Shown here one piece after another: positions 10,199 to 18,949 of a stretch of DNA of 64,000 nucleotides. The notes below the pieces were generated by a model. That model was not told where the DNA came from. It was given only the letters and a program-made list of their open reading frames with translations, and ran no database searches. How positions within the stretch are numbered: the stretch's first letter is position 1; every line of letters starts with the position of its first letter. This DNA is from Paenibacillus sp. P25 (GTDB lineage Bacteria; Bacillota; Bacilli; Paenibacillales; NBRC-103111). The position numbers and the translations under genes are program-made. The stretch is taken from the NCBI GenBank assembly GCA_024704175.1, contig CP085629.1, forward strand, positions 1,736,001 to 1,800,000, written 5' to 3'.

Positions 10199-11166
10199 AT
10201 GGATGGAAGGCGACTTACCGTTTCTTCCGTACCGGCCGCCAAGGCCAAGCTCTCCCGGCTGAAGCTGCTGAGAAAGAACCTATGGGCCTACCGTGCCTTT
10301 TATCTGATGCTGCTGCCCGGCGTAGTTTATTACATTGTCTTCCGCTATGTGCCGATGTATGGCGTCATCATCGCCTTCAAGGATTTCAATATGCTCGAAG
10401 GCATTGTCGGCGCCGGCTGGGCGGATCCTTGGTACAAGCATTTTGCCGCCTTTTTTCAATCTCCTTACTTCGCCCAGTCGCTGACCAATACGTTCCTGAT
10501 CAGCATCTACAAGCTCGTCTTCGGCGTCGTGCCGCCGATTCTTATGGCGTCGCTGCTGAACGAATGCCGGCTGAAGTGGCTGAAGACGGTCGTACAAACC
10601 CTGACATACATGCCACACTTTCTCTCCTGGGTGATTATTTACGGCATTCTCATTGCGTCTGCTGTCGCAAACCTCGGGGCTTGTGAACCGCTGGCTGGTG
10701 GAATCCGGGGCGGACTCGGTCCCGTTCCTGACCTCAACGGATTACTTCCGCGCGATTCTGGTCGGTTCGGAAATTTGGAAGGACCTTGGCTGGGGGCCAT
10801 CATTTATTTGGCGGCGATGACGGGCATCGACCCTACGCTTTATGAAGCGGCCAGAGTGGACGGCTCCGGCAGACTGCGCATGATCTGGCACATCACCCTT
10901 CCCGGGATCCGCAATGTGATCGTGCTTCTGCTGATTCTTAGGCTTGGACATATCCTGGACGCGGGCTTCGACCAAATATACATTCTGTATAACATCCAGG
11001 TGTATGAGGTGGCGGACATTCTGGATACATGGGTGTTCCGTACCGGCCTGCAGCGGCTGAATTTCAGCCTGGGGGCGGCGGTCGGATTGTTCAAATCGGC
11101 CATCGGGCTGGTTCTCGTTCTCGGCTCCAACCACTTGTCCAAGAAATGGGGGAGGGCATATGGTAA
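10199..11166 (+). CDS. Sugar ABC transporter permease, LplB type (three frameshifts)
   Basis: Integral membrane permease, about 322 residues, six predicted helices, with the EAA loop read as EAARVDGSG that docks a shared ATPase. No ATPase gene is present, as is usual for this importer class. Two compensating indels scramble residues ~155-200: an extra T near 10659 (GCGTCTGCTG for GCGCTGCTG) and a lost G near 10795 (5 for 6). A third loss of G near 11148 hides the natural end: repaired, the protein finishes KKWGEGIW with its TAA at 11164-11166, overlapping the ATG of the next permease by seven bases. GTGAGGTGATCCG precedes the ATG. Confidence 0.85.
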
Positions 11167-12022
11167 AAGGCTGGGAGGATCGTCTCTTTAATGCACTGGT
11201 TTATCTCATTCTGGGGTTAGCGGCCTTCGCTGCGATTTTTCCGCTGATGTATGTTGTGTCCGTCTCAGTTACACCTTTCTCTGAGGTGCTGAAGAACGGC
11301 GGATTTCTCCTTATTCCGAAGTCGCTTACCTTCGTCGCCTACCAGAAGCTATTCAGCGAGACGGGAATTCCTCAGGCCTTCGGGGTCACGGTATTCATTA
11401 CGGTGGTCGGAACGCTTATTAATCTGGTTGTCACCGCGTTGATGGCCTACCCGCTCAGCCGCAAGCTCCTCCCGGGCAGAAGCGTATTCCTTCTGATGGT
11501 GGTCTTCACGATGCTGTTCGGCGGCGGCATCATCCCTACTTATCTCGTGGTAAAAGCGCTGGGGCTGGTGGATACCGTCTGGTCGATGATTTTGCCCAAT
11601 GCGGTGTGGAGCTTCAATGTGCTGATCATGAAAAGCTTCTACGAAGGCCTCCCCGAGGAGCTGTTCGAATCCGCCCGCATGGACGGGGCGAAAGAATTCC
11701 GCATCCTGCTGCAGATCGTCGTGCCGCTGTCCGTTCCTTCGATGCTGACCGTCGGGCTGTTTTATGCGGTGGGGCATTGGAACGAGTTCTTCCAGGCAAT
11801 CATGTACGTGACCGACCGCACGCTGTTTCCGCTGCAGGTGATCATCCGCGAAATTCTCATGATGACGCAGCGACCGCTCGAGAATGCGGAGAACATGCTT
11901 TGCCTACGGAGACGATGCAGATGGCGTCCGTCATCACCGCAAGCCTGCCGATTATTCTGGTGTATCCGTTCATCCAGAAGCATTTTACCAAGGGGATGCT
12001 GCTCGGCTCCGTGAAAGGCTGA
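11160..12022 (+). CDS. Sugar ABC transporter permease, LplC/YtcP type (one frameshift)
   Basis: Second membrane permease of the importer, about 287 residues, with six helices and the EAA loop ESARMDGAKEF. The frame shifts near 11903, where one T is probably lost in CTTTGCC; the conserved tail (TETMQMASV and KHFTKGMLLGSVKG) then reads to the stop at 12022. It overlaps the preceding permease, implying translational coupling, and the binding-protein gene starts 47 bases later. Confidence 0.87.
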
Positions 12023-12068
12023 TTTCTTAAAGCAACGATATATGAAAAAGGAAAGGGGTAGCGTCCCT

Positions 12069-13598
12069 ATGAACAAGAAAGCCTCTATCACGGCATTCGC
12101 CCTCCTGGTGCTTGGCGGCACGCTTCTGGCCGGATGCGGAGGAGCGGATTCCAAATCGCAGGCCGGCGGCAAAGCGAATGAACCGGCGGCTCCCGCTTCC
12201 TCGGGCAAAGTCAAGCTGGACATCATCGAGACCGGCAACGGGCTCCCGTCTCCGGATCAGGATGTCATCAAGCAGGAGCTGGATAAAGCGCTCGGTACGG
12301 ACCTCAACCTGACCGTGTACGCGTCGGGCGACGATTACAAGAATCAGCTCAACGTCCGCATGGCGTCGGCCAACTTCCCCGATCTGTTCATGGTGGACCG
12401 CCAGCGGCTGAAGCAGTTCTCCGAGCAGGGGCCGCTGCTGGACTTGACTCCGTACCTGGATAAGCTGAAGCCGGCGAAAGATTTTGTCGGGGAGGAAAGC
12501 ATCAAGAAGGGCACGCTGAACGGCAAAATTTACGCAGTCGCCAAGACGCCGCAGATTCCTTACTCGACGTATTGGATCCGCAAGGATTGGCTGGACAAAT
12601 TGAACCTGAAGATGCCGGCTACGATCGACGAGTTTTATACCGTGGCCAAAGCCTTTACGGAGCAGGATCCGGACGGCAACGGCAAGAAGGATACGTTCGG
12701 CTTGACCGGAGGGAAAACGGCCGCATTCAATACGATCTTCGGCGCATTCGGGATCGCCTATGACGGAGGACCCAGTCTCTACATCCGAGACAATAAGCTG
12801 GTGAACTCGCTCTATGATCCGAACATGAAGGAAGCGCTGGCCTTCCTGAAGAAGCTGACGGACTCCGGCTCCGTGGACCCGGAGCTCATGGCCAATTCCG
12901 GGCTGCAGCATCAGCAGAAGGCGATCAAAGGCCAGGCCGGCATCGTCTATCTAGACTGGCCGAACATGACGAAGGATCAATTCGTGGAGCAAATGAAGGC
13001 GGTCAACCCGAACGCCGGCTGGGTGCAGATGGAAGCCCCGAAGGGTCCCGGCGGCCGGTATGTCAGCGCGCTCGACATCGGGAGCACGGCAGGGCTGTAT
13101 GCCATCCCGAAAGCGCTCGAGAAAAAGCCGGAGAAGCTGAACAAGGTCATTGAGTCGCTGAATTATGTATCCAGCCGGGAAGGCTCGCTCCTCGTACAGT
13201 ACGGTGTGAAAGGCAAGCACTTCAACCTGGAGGGGAATAAAATCGTCCCTACGGACTTGCTTGCCAAGGAAGGCGCTTACTTCTGGCTGTATCAATTCAC
13301 GGGCCGGCCGGAAATGGAGTATTTGCAGGTGAAATTCGCCAAGCAGGCGCAGTTCATGGAGTTCGCCAATAAGCGACCGCACATCGAGGCGTACAACGGC
13401 TTCATCGATTACCCGAACGGCTACAATGCCGCCGATGCCGGCCGTTACATCGAAGAGGAGATGGCCAAGTTTATTTACGGCAAACGGCCGCTCGGCGAAT
13501 ATGACGCCTTCCTGAAGACGCTCGAGTCGTCCATGAACTACAAGGCTTATCTGGATGCAGCCGAGAAACGGCTGAAGGAACTGGGTTATTTGAAGTAA
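12069..13598 (+). CDS. Extracellular solute-binding lipoprotein of sugar importer
   Basis: Intact 509-residue lipoprotein. The signal peptide ends in lipobox LLAGC with Cys23 as the lipidated residue; a Ser/Ala/Gly-rich linker follows. It has RKDWL and an EF-hand-like loop DPDGNGKKD at ~residues 198-206, as in other large family-1 binding proteins of Paenibacillus. ATG 12069 is preferred over 12042 because AAAGGAAAGGGG lies upstream and the signal peptide starts cleanly there. It lies in one operon with the two permeases and probably PhyH. It is a paralogue of the truncated protein at the left edge. The ligand is probably an oligosaccharide, unproven. Confidence 0.9.
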   Translation: MNKKASITAFALLVLGGTLLAGCGGADSKSQAGGKANEPAAPASSGKVKLDIIETGNGLPSPDQDVIKQELDKALGTDLNLTVYASGDDYKNQLNVRMASANFPDLFMVDRQRLKQFSEQGPLLDLTPYLDKLKPAKDFVGEESIKKGTLNGKIYAVAKTPQIPYSTYWIRKDWLDKLNLKMPATIDEFYTVAKAFTEQDPDGNGKKDTFGLTGGKTAAFNTIFGAFGIAYDGGPSLYIRDNKLVNSLYDPNMKEALAFLKKLTDSGSVDPELMANSGLQHQQKAIKGQAGIVYLDWPNMTKDQFVEQMKAVNPNAGWVQMEAPKGPGGRYVSALDIGSTAGLYAIPKALEKKPEKLNKVIESLNYVSSREGSLLVQYGVKGKHFNLEGNKIVPTDLLAKEGAYFWLYQFTGRPEMEYLQVKFAKQAQFMEFANKRPHIEAYNGFIDYPNGYNAADAGRYIEEEMAKFIYGKRPLGEYDAFLKTLESSMNYKAYLDAAEKRLKELGYLK

Positions 13599-13615
13599 AC
13601 AGGGAGGTTACCGAG

Positions 13616-14434
13616 ATGACACAAGCCCGGCTGGACATTCCGGCGCTCGCGGAGCAGTTCAACAGGGAGGGGTACCTGCTGCTGAAAGGGATTCTCCCGG
13701 CGGATCAAGTGACCCGGCTCAACAAGGCGGTTGACGAAATCATTGCACAGGAACCCGACGCGCTGGCTTATAACATCTATAACAGCGTAGAGCGGCACGA
13801 CGAAATTGCTTCATTGATCGATCAGCCTACGCTGCTTCCGTTGATCGTTCATCTGCTTGGCTATAATATTCAGCTGCATATCTCTCATTTGACGATCCGA
13901 AGGCCCAATCCCGGCGATGTGAAAACCGAAACGAACAGCTTCATCAACTGGCACCAGGACGGCCCACATCCGCAGTTTCCGGCGATTGGCTGCGTGACGT
14001 CCACTTACTACATCAAAACCTGCTATATCCTGAGCGACATGTCCGAGCCGGACCGGGGCAATACGAAGGTCATTCCCGGTTCCCACAGCCGCCCTTACCG
14101 GCCGGAGACGGAGAATGTGCGCGACGCAGTGCCGGATGAAGTGCAGGTCTGCGGCGAGCCGGGGGACGTCTTCGTGTTCGCACAGAACCTGTGGCACGCA
14201 GGCGCGCCGAACCGCTCCACGTTTACCAGGCGCCAGCTGTTCCTCGGTTACAGCCCGCTCTGGATGCGGCCGATCGATTACCGGACGGCGTCCGAACGTC
14301 TGCTGAGGGACGCAAGCCCGATCCGCAAGCAGCTGCTCGGCGTCATCGACGACAATCCGTTCAAGTACTATGTACCCGAGGAATCGATGGTGCCGTTAAA
14401 GCGACTTGCCGCGGAAGTATCGGGAAAAGGATGA
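13616..14434 (+). CDS. Phytanoyl-CoA dioxygenase (PhyH) family protein
   Basis: Intact 272-residue Fe(II)/2-oxoglutarate-dependent oxygenase of the PhyH family. Metal ligands are visible as WHQDG (His113, Asp115) and a distal His in LWHAGAPNRS, whose Arg would hold 2-oxoglutarate. The protein is soluble, without signal peptide. It begins 17 bases after the binding-protein stop with ribosome site GGGAGG, so it is cotranscribed with the sugar importer. In this setting it may oxidise an imported compound or a modified sugar; the substrate is unknown. Confidence 0.87.
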   Translation: MTQARLDIPALAEQFNREGYLLLKGILPADQVTRLNKAVDEIIAQEPDALAYNIYNSVERHDEIASLIDQPTLLPLIVHLLGYNIQLHISHLTIRRPNPGDVKTETNSFINWHQDGPHPQFPAIGCVTSTYYIKTCYILSDMSEPDRGNTKVIPGSHSRPYRPETENVRDAVPDEVQVCGEPGDVFVFAQNLWHAGAPNRSTFTRRQLFLGYSPLWMRPIDYRTASERLLRDASPIRKQLLGVIDDNPFKYYVPEESMVPLKRLAAEVSGKG

Positions 14435-14446
14435 GAATCGAACAGG

Positions 14447-14467
14447 GCGGCCGAATCGTTCGGTCGC
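14447..14467 (+). terminator. Weak terminator-like hairpin after PhyH gene
   Basis: GCGGCCGAA pairs with TTCGGTCGC (one wobble) around a TCG loop. The following CTTGCTCGCGCTTCTT is only moderately T-rich, so termination may be partial. Confidence 0.45.
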
Positions 14468-14576
14468 CTTGCTCGCGCTTCTTGGCGTATTCGTGGTGAC
14501 AACCCATTCGCTGTCTGGTATCATGGGTTTCATAAAATATGGTAATTCCAATATAGCCCATGAACGGAGGTCTGTT

Positions 14577-14927
14577 ATGAAAGTCAAACGAATCGTCGCG
14601 AACATCGCTGCGCGGGAGCTTGCGGCGGCTGAGCGGTTTTATCAGGATGTACTGGGTCTGGATATCTTGATGGATCACGGCTGGATCACCACTTACGGCT
14701 CCAGTGAGGAGATGAGCGTTCAAATCAGCTTCACCTCGCAGGGAGGCTCAGGGACGCCGGTCCCCGATCTCTCGATTGAGGTGGATGATGTCGATGAAGC
14801 ACACGAACGTATGCAGAAAGCCGGGTTTGCCATTGAGTACGGTCCGGCGAACGAGCCTTGGGGCGTGCGCCGGTTCTTTGTGCGCGACCCGTTCGGCAAG
14901 CTGGTGAACATTCTCGCTCATGTATAA
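14577..14927 (+). CDS. VOC (glyoxalase/bleomycin-resistance) family protein
   Basis: Intact 116-residue protein made of two babbab modules. FYQDVLGLD near residue 23 and DPFGKLVNI at the end are typical of the vicinal oxygen chelate fold. Such proteins bind metal or an electrophilic small molecule and act as lyases, dioxygenases or drug-binding resistance proteins. ATG 14577 is chosen because CGGAGG lies seven bases upstream; the open frame upstream has no ribosome site. Neighbours give no clue to the substrate. Confidence 0.85.
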   Translation: MKVKRIVANIAARELAAAERFYQDVLGLDILMDHGWITTYGSSEEMSVQISFTSQGGSGTPVPDLSIEVDDVDEAHERMQKAGFAIEYGPANEPWGVRRFFVRDPFGKLVNILAHV

Positions 14928-15016
14928 AGGGACGAGGTGACGGCTTTTGGAGCCGTAAGGAAATTGGGCGGATGATCCGGCAGGATGAATGAACTTGCAA
15001 AGGATGTGATGACTTC

Positions 15017-15611
15017 GTGATCCTATGGATCAACGGCGCATTCGGCTCCGGCAAGACGCAGACCGCCTATGAGCTGCATCGCCGAATCCCCGGTTCCTTC
15101 GTATACGATCCGGAGAATGCCGGATATTTTATCCAGAGAAACATGCCCAGAGCGGCGAGAAAAGACGATTTTCAGCATTATCCCCTGTGGCGTGAAATGA
15201 ATTACTCCATGCTCCGGCATATGAGCAGCGAATCCCGAAGGCGTCATCCTCGTACCCATGACGATTGTGGATCCGCCTTACTTTCATGAAATCATCGGCA
15301 GGTTAAGAGCGGATGGGGCCGCCGTTCATCATTTTGCATTATGCGCTTCCCGAGATACGCTGCTGAATCGGTTAAAGCGGCGGGGGGACGGACGGGATTC
15401 CTGGCCGGCGCGGCAAATCGAGCGGTGCATCAAAGGCTTGTCTCATGAATGCTTTCAAACGCATATCGATACCGACCACATGACCACCGAACAGGTTGTG
15501 GAGCAAATCGCAGCGCTCTCGGCGGTTCCATTGGTCCCGGACCGCAGAGGAAAGCTCGGGAGAGCCCGCGACCGCATCCTCACGCAAATCAAGCACATTC
15601 GATTCTTTTAA
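15017..15611 (+). CDS. tmrB: TmrB-like tunicamycin-resistance ATPase (one frameshift)
   Basis: P-loop ATPase, about 198 residues after repair, closely resembling Bacillus subtilis TmrB, a membrane-associated ATP-binding protein that confers tunicamycin resistance. It starts with [14 protein letters not shown] (Walker A, residues ~7-14), and ILVPMTIV and FHEIIGRLR are further family marks. A GTG start at 15017 follows AAAGGATG. The frame shifts near 15247 (CCC for CC in GAATCCCGAAGG). It stands between a VOC protein and a strong terminator, so it is probably monocistronic. Its role here is inferred from similarity only. Confidence 0.82.
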
Positions 15612-15637
15612 CCCGAAAATCGGCAGTAAAATCCATT

Positions 15638-15685
15638 GCGGCGGGGGTCCGGAGCACGGCAAGTGTTCCGGTCCCCGCCGCTTTT
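15638..15685 (+). terminator. Strong rho-independent terminator
   Basis: GCGGCGGGG (15638-15646) pairs with CCCCGCCGC (15673-15681), followed inward by CCGGAGCAC pairing with GTGTTCCGG across a small bulge; TTTT follows. It ends the tmrB transcript. Confidence 0.85.
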
Positions 15686-15783
15686 AAGCTTTCGGGAAAG
15701 AAGGGCAAACCGTGGTTTTCTTTCCTTTTCGATGGTATAATTGACGAAATTACGCCATATTCGGAAGCGAAAGGGCTTGTGGC

Positions 15784-16498
15784 ATGAATCTCAGCGAACA
15801 GTTCGGCAATATCGATATTTATTTGTTCGACCAGCTGCTCAAGGGGCGGATCGCTCCCGGAATGAAGCCGCTGGACGCGGGTCTGCGGCGACGGGAGAAA
15901 CCTGGTCTATTTTCTCCGGAACGGTTATGACGTCTACGCGGTGGACCGGTCGGAAGAGGCCGTTCTTGCCGTCCGTAAGCTGGCCTCCCGGCTGGCGCCG
16001 GAGCTGTCCGCGGAGGAACGGTTCCGGCAGGAAGCGGTGGAGAAAATGAGCTTTGCCAACGACAGCTTCGACGCGGTGATCTGCTGCGCCGTACTGCATT
16101 TTGCCCAGAATGAGCGGCATTTCCAGCAGATGACGGCGGAGCTGTGGCGGGTGCTCCGGCCCGGCGGACTGCTGTTTGCTAGACTGGCCTCCTCCATCGG
16201 CATCGAGGAGCGGGTCATCCCGCTGGGGAACAGCCGGTATCTGCTGCCGGACGGTACGGAGCGGTATCTGGTGAACGAGGAGGCGCTCGTCACTACGGCG
16301 GAGAGGCTTCACGCCCAATTCGCGGAGCCGGTCAAGACCGTGAACGTCGCCGGACAGCGGTGCATGACGACATGGTGCCTGAAGAAGCCGCATATTTTAT
16401 TCTTCGATCCGATTGAACAGGTGGATTCGGAGGAAACGGAGCCCCTAGCCGAGTTGCCGTTTCCGTTTCAGACGAAAGGGGATCATCATGAAGGTTAG
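15784..16498 (+). CDS. Class I SAM-dependent methyltransferase (one frameshift)
   Basis: Small-molecule methyltransferase, about 238 residues after repair. Motif I is LDAGCGDGRN (residues ~33-42) once the extra T near 15893 (GGGTCTGCGG) is removed; VYAVDRSEEA (motif II), FDAVICCAVLHF and VLRPGGLLFARL follow the methyltransferase type 11 order. A TATAAT box lies at 15736-15741, but no good -35. The stop overlaps the next gene by 11 bases, so a shared transcript with the amidohydrolase and GNAT genes is likely. The acceptor is unknown. Confidence 0.83.
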
Positions 16499-17357
16499 AG
16501 CTTCGGCAGTACAGTATCATTTACATACGATTTCGGATTTTCAGGATTTTGCCGATCAAGTCACGCATTATGTGAAAACGGCCGAAGAGTTCGGCTCGGA
16601 CGTCTTGCTGTTTCCCGAGCTGTTCACGACGCAGTCGCTGTCGATCGGTCAGTCGGACGCATCCGGCGTCAGGCGGGCCCTTCCGATTGAGAAGCTTCCT
16701 TCCTTTACGGAGCAATACACGGATTTGTTCCGGTCGCTGGCGCGGCAAAGCGGCATGCATCTCATCGGCGGGACGCATATTATCAGCGACGGAGGCAAGC
16801 TGTATAACGCTGCGTACCTGTTCTATCCGGACGGGCGGGTCGGAGAGCAGCGCAAGCTCCATATCACGCCGACGGAGGTCAAGGAATGGAACATGGCTTC
16901 CGGCGGCGGGCTGGAAGTGTTCGATACGGCGTTCGGGCGGATCGCGGTTCTGATCTGCTACGATGTGGAGTTCCCGGAAATCGTCCGCATGGCCAAGGCC
17001 CGCGGGGCCGACATTCTGTTCTGCCCTTCCTGCACGGACGACCGTCACGGCTTCCACCGGGTCCGCTATACCTGTCATGCCCGCGCCATCGAGAATCAGA
17101 TTTACGTTGTCACGACGGGAACGGTCGGTTCAGCGCCGACGGTGGATTTCATGCGGGGCAACTACGGGCAGGCCGCGCTGATTACGCCGAACGACGTGCC
17201 GTTTCCGCCAGGGGGCCTGATGACCGTCGGAGAAATCAACAACGATATGGTCATTACCGGGGACCTTGATCTGGACCTGTTGTATCAAGTGAGGGAGAAG
17301 GGCTCGGTAACAACCTGGCGCGACCGCCGGACCGACCTTTATCCCGATTGGAGTTAA
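16488..17357 (+). CDS. Carbon-nitrogen hydrolase (nitrilase superfamily)
   Basis: Intact 289-residue amidohydrolase. The catalytic triad is visible: Glu44 in FPELF, a Lys in RKLHITP and Cys in ICYDVEFPE. It hydrolyses an amide or nitrile-like C-N bond, probably as an oligomer in the cytosol. It overlaps the methyltransferase by 11 bases and a GNAT gene starts 21 bases downstream. In Bacillus YhcX a GNAT and a C-N hydrolase domain are fused in one protein, so these two neighbours probably work on the same metabolite. The substrate is not known. Confidence 0.9.
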   Translation: MKVRASAVQYHLHTISDFQDFADQVTHYVKTAEEFGSDVLLFPELFTTQSLSIGQSDASGVRRALPIEKLPSFTEQYTDLFRSLARQSGMHLIGGTHIISDGGKLYNAAYLFYPDGRVGEQRKLHITPTEVKEWNMASGGGLEVFDTAFGRIAVLICYDVEFPEIVRMAKARGADILFCPSCTDDRHGFHRVRYTCHARAIENQIYVVTTGTVGSAPTVDFMRGNYGQAALITPNDVPFPPGGLMTVGEINNDMVITGDLDLDLLYQVREKGSVTTWRDRRTDLYPDWS

Positions 17358-17378
17358 GCTAAGGAGGAAAGAACTGCA

Positions 17379-18056
17379 GTGCCCTTGTATCGCAAAGAAC
17401 TGTACGTCTTTGAAGGTGACCGTCCCGTGGAGGCGGTCATCCGTTCTTATACGGAAGCGGATTTTCCGGGCCTCATCCGGATTCAGCAGGAGAGCTTCCC
17501 TCCCCGTTCCCATCCGAGCTCTGGTGGAACGAGGAGCAGACTGCGGAATCACATCAACTTATTCCCCCAGGGAGCGCTCTGTGTGGAAATTGCCGGAGAG
17601 CCGGCCGCCTCGGTTACGGGACTGATCGTGAACTATGATCCATCACACGGCGATCATACCTGGGAAGATATTACAAATTCGGGCTATATCCGAAACCATG
17701 ATCCGAACGGCAATACGCTGTACATCGTGGATATCGGAGTGAGGCCGTTTTACAGGAAGCTCGGGCTCGGCAAGTGGCTTATGCAATCGATGTATGAGGT
17801 CGTTGTCCAGCTTGGCCTGAAGCGCCTGCTGGGCGGCGGACGGCTCCCGGGGTACCACCGCTATGCATCCGAGATGCCCCCGGAGGCTTATGTGGGCGCG
17901 GTGCTGGAAGGCAAGCTTAAGGACCCGGTCATGACCTTCCTGCTTCGCTGCGGCCGGACTCCCTTAAGGCTCGTTCCGAACTATCTGGAGGACGAAGAAT
18001 CCTTGAACTATGCGATGCTGATGGAATGGAAGAACCCGTTTTTGGCCGAAAAATAG
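17379..18056 (+). CDS. GNAT-family N-acetyltransferase (two compensating frameshifts)
   Basis: Acetyl-CoA-dependent transferase, about 225 residues. The core reads YIVDIGVRPFYRKLGLGKWL, containing the R/Q-x-x-G-x-G/A CoA-pyrophosphate site in the form RKLGLGK. Start GTG 17379 follows AAGGAGG. Residues ~42-55 are scrambled by a lost C near 17503 and an extra A near 17541 (CAGACTGCGG); repaired they read FPPPFPSELWWNEEQLRN. It is coupled to the preceding C-N hydrolase, resembling the two halves of YhcX-type proteins. The acceptor is unknown. Confidence 0.83.
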   Translation: MPLYRKELYVFEGDRPVEAVIRSYTEADFPGLIRIQQESFPPRSHPSSGGTRSRLRNHINLFPQGALCVEIAGEPAASVTGLIVNYDPSHGDHTWEDITNSGYIRNHDPNGNTLYIVDIGVRPFYRKLGLGKWLMQSMYEVVVQLGLKRLLGGGRLPGYHRYASEMPPEAYVGAVLEGKLKDPVMTFLLRCGRTPLRLVPNYLEDEESLNYAMLMEWKNPFLAEK

Positions 18057-18141
18057 ACCGGTTCAGGTTTAACCCTCTGGGAACTGGATACAATGGACTA
18101 CTGTATTTTCACGTTTCCGTTGTAACGGAGGAGGGTTAAGC

Positions 18142-18785
18142 ATGAACAGAGTTGGTAAAGTGGCGTTGACCGCCGCAGCCTTGGCTTTCGTTCTCAGCGG
18201 TCGCCATGGGGAGCGCACACCTGGTACGGCGCGAAAGCGAATGAGGACCATTCGGCCCATACGCAGGCATCGTCCGACAGTGCAGCGCCTGTCATGGTCG
18301 CGGATGATCATCAGAATACGGCGGTGTCCGAAGCGGCCGGGTCCGTTACGGTGGGCCTGATCAACGCCAAAGGGATGAACATCGGCAAAGCGATGCTGAA
18401 GCAGGAAAAGGAAGGCGTGCGCATCCAAGTGGACGCCGCTTATCTTCCCGAAGGCAAGCACGGCATTCACATCCATGAGAACGGGAAATGCGCCGCGCCG
18501 GATTTCAAAAGCGCCGGCGAGCATTTTAACCCGGACATGAAGAAGCACGGCTTCCATAACCCGCAGGGCTATCACAACGGCGATCTGCCGAACCTGGTGG
18601 CGGGTGCCGACGGCAAAGCCAAGGCCGATTTCGTAACGGCCGTCGTCACACTCGAGAAAGGCAAGCCGAATTCCCTGCTCAAGCCGGGAGGCACGGCCTT
18701 GGTCATTCACGAGAAGGAAGACGACTACAAAACCGATCCTTCGGGCAATTCCGGCGCGCGCATCGCATGCGGCGTCATTCAGTAA
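18142..18785 (+). CDS. sodC: Cu/Zn superoxide dismutase, exported (frameshifts near N-terminus)
   Basis: Converts superoxide to oxygen and peroxide outside the membrane. About 213 residues. Copper and zinc ligands are complete: HIH, a His in GEHFNP, two His and Asp in GFHNPQGYHNGDLPN, and VIHEKED; the disulfide Cys pair is in GKC and IACGVI. The N-terminus MNRVGKVALTAAALAFVLS is a signal peptide. Two shifts (near 18199 and 18221) are needed to join it to the mature part; both look like single extra bases. A GGAGGAGGG ribosome site precedes the ATG and a terminator follows. It is monocistronic. Confidence 0.88.
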
Positions 18786-18811
18786 CTTAAACGCACAGAA
18801 GCAAATCCAAG

Positions 18812-18838
18812 AGAGTGCCGATTCGGCGCTCTTTTTTC
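18812..18838 (+). terminator. Rho-independent terminator after sodC
   Basis: AGAGTGCC (18812-18819) pairs with GGCGCTCT (18825-18832) around GATTC, then a six-T tail. Confidence 0.8.
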
Positions 18839-18949
18839 ATAAGGAAGAAATATGCGAAGCATTTTCCGGCGTATGCCGGGCGGTGGAAAAAATAAGGTAT
18901 AATAGGGGGCGATCATCCTTTATTCCATCTTCCCTAAGGAGCGCTGCAA

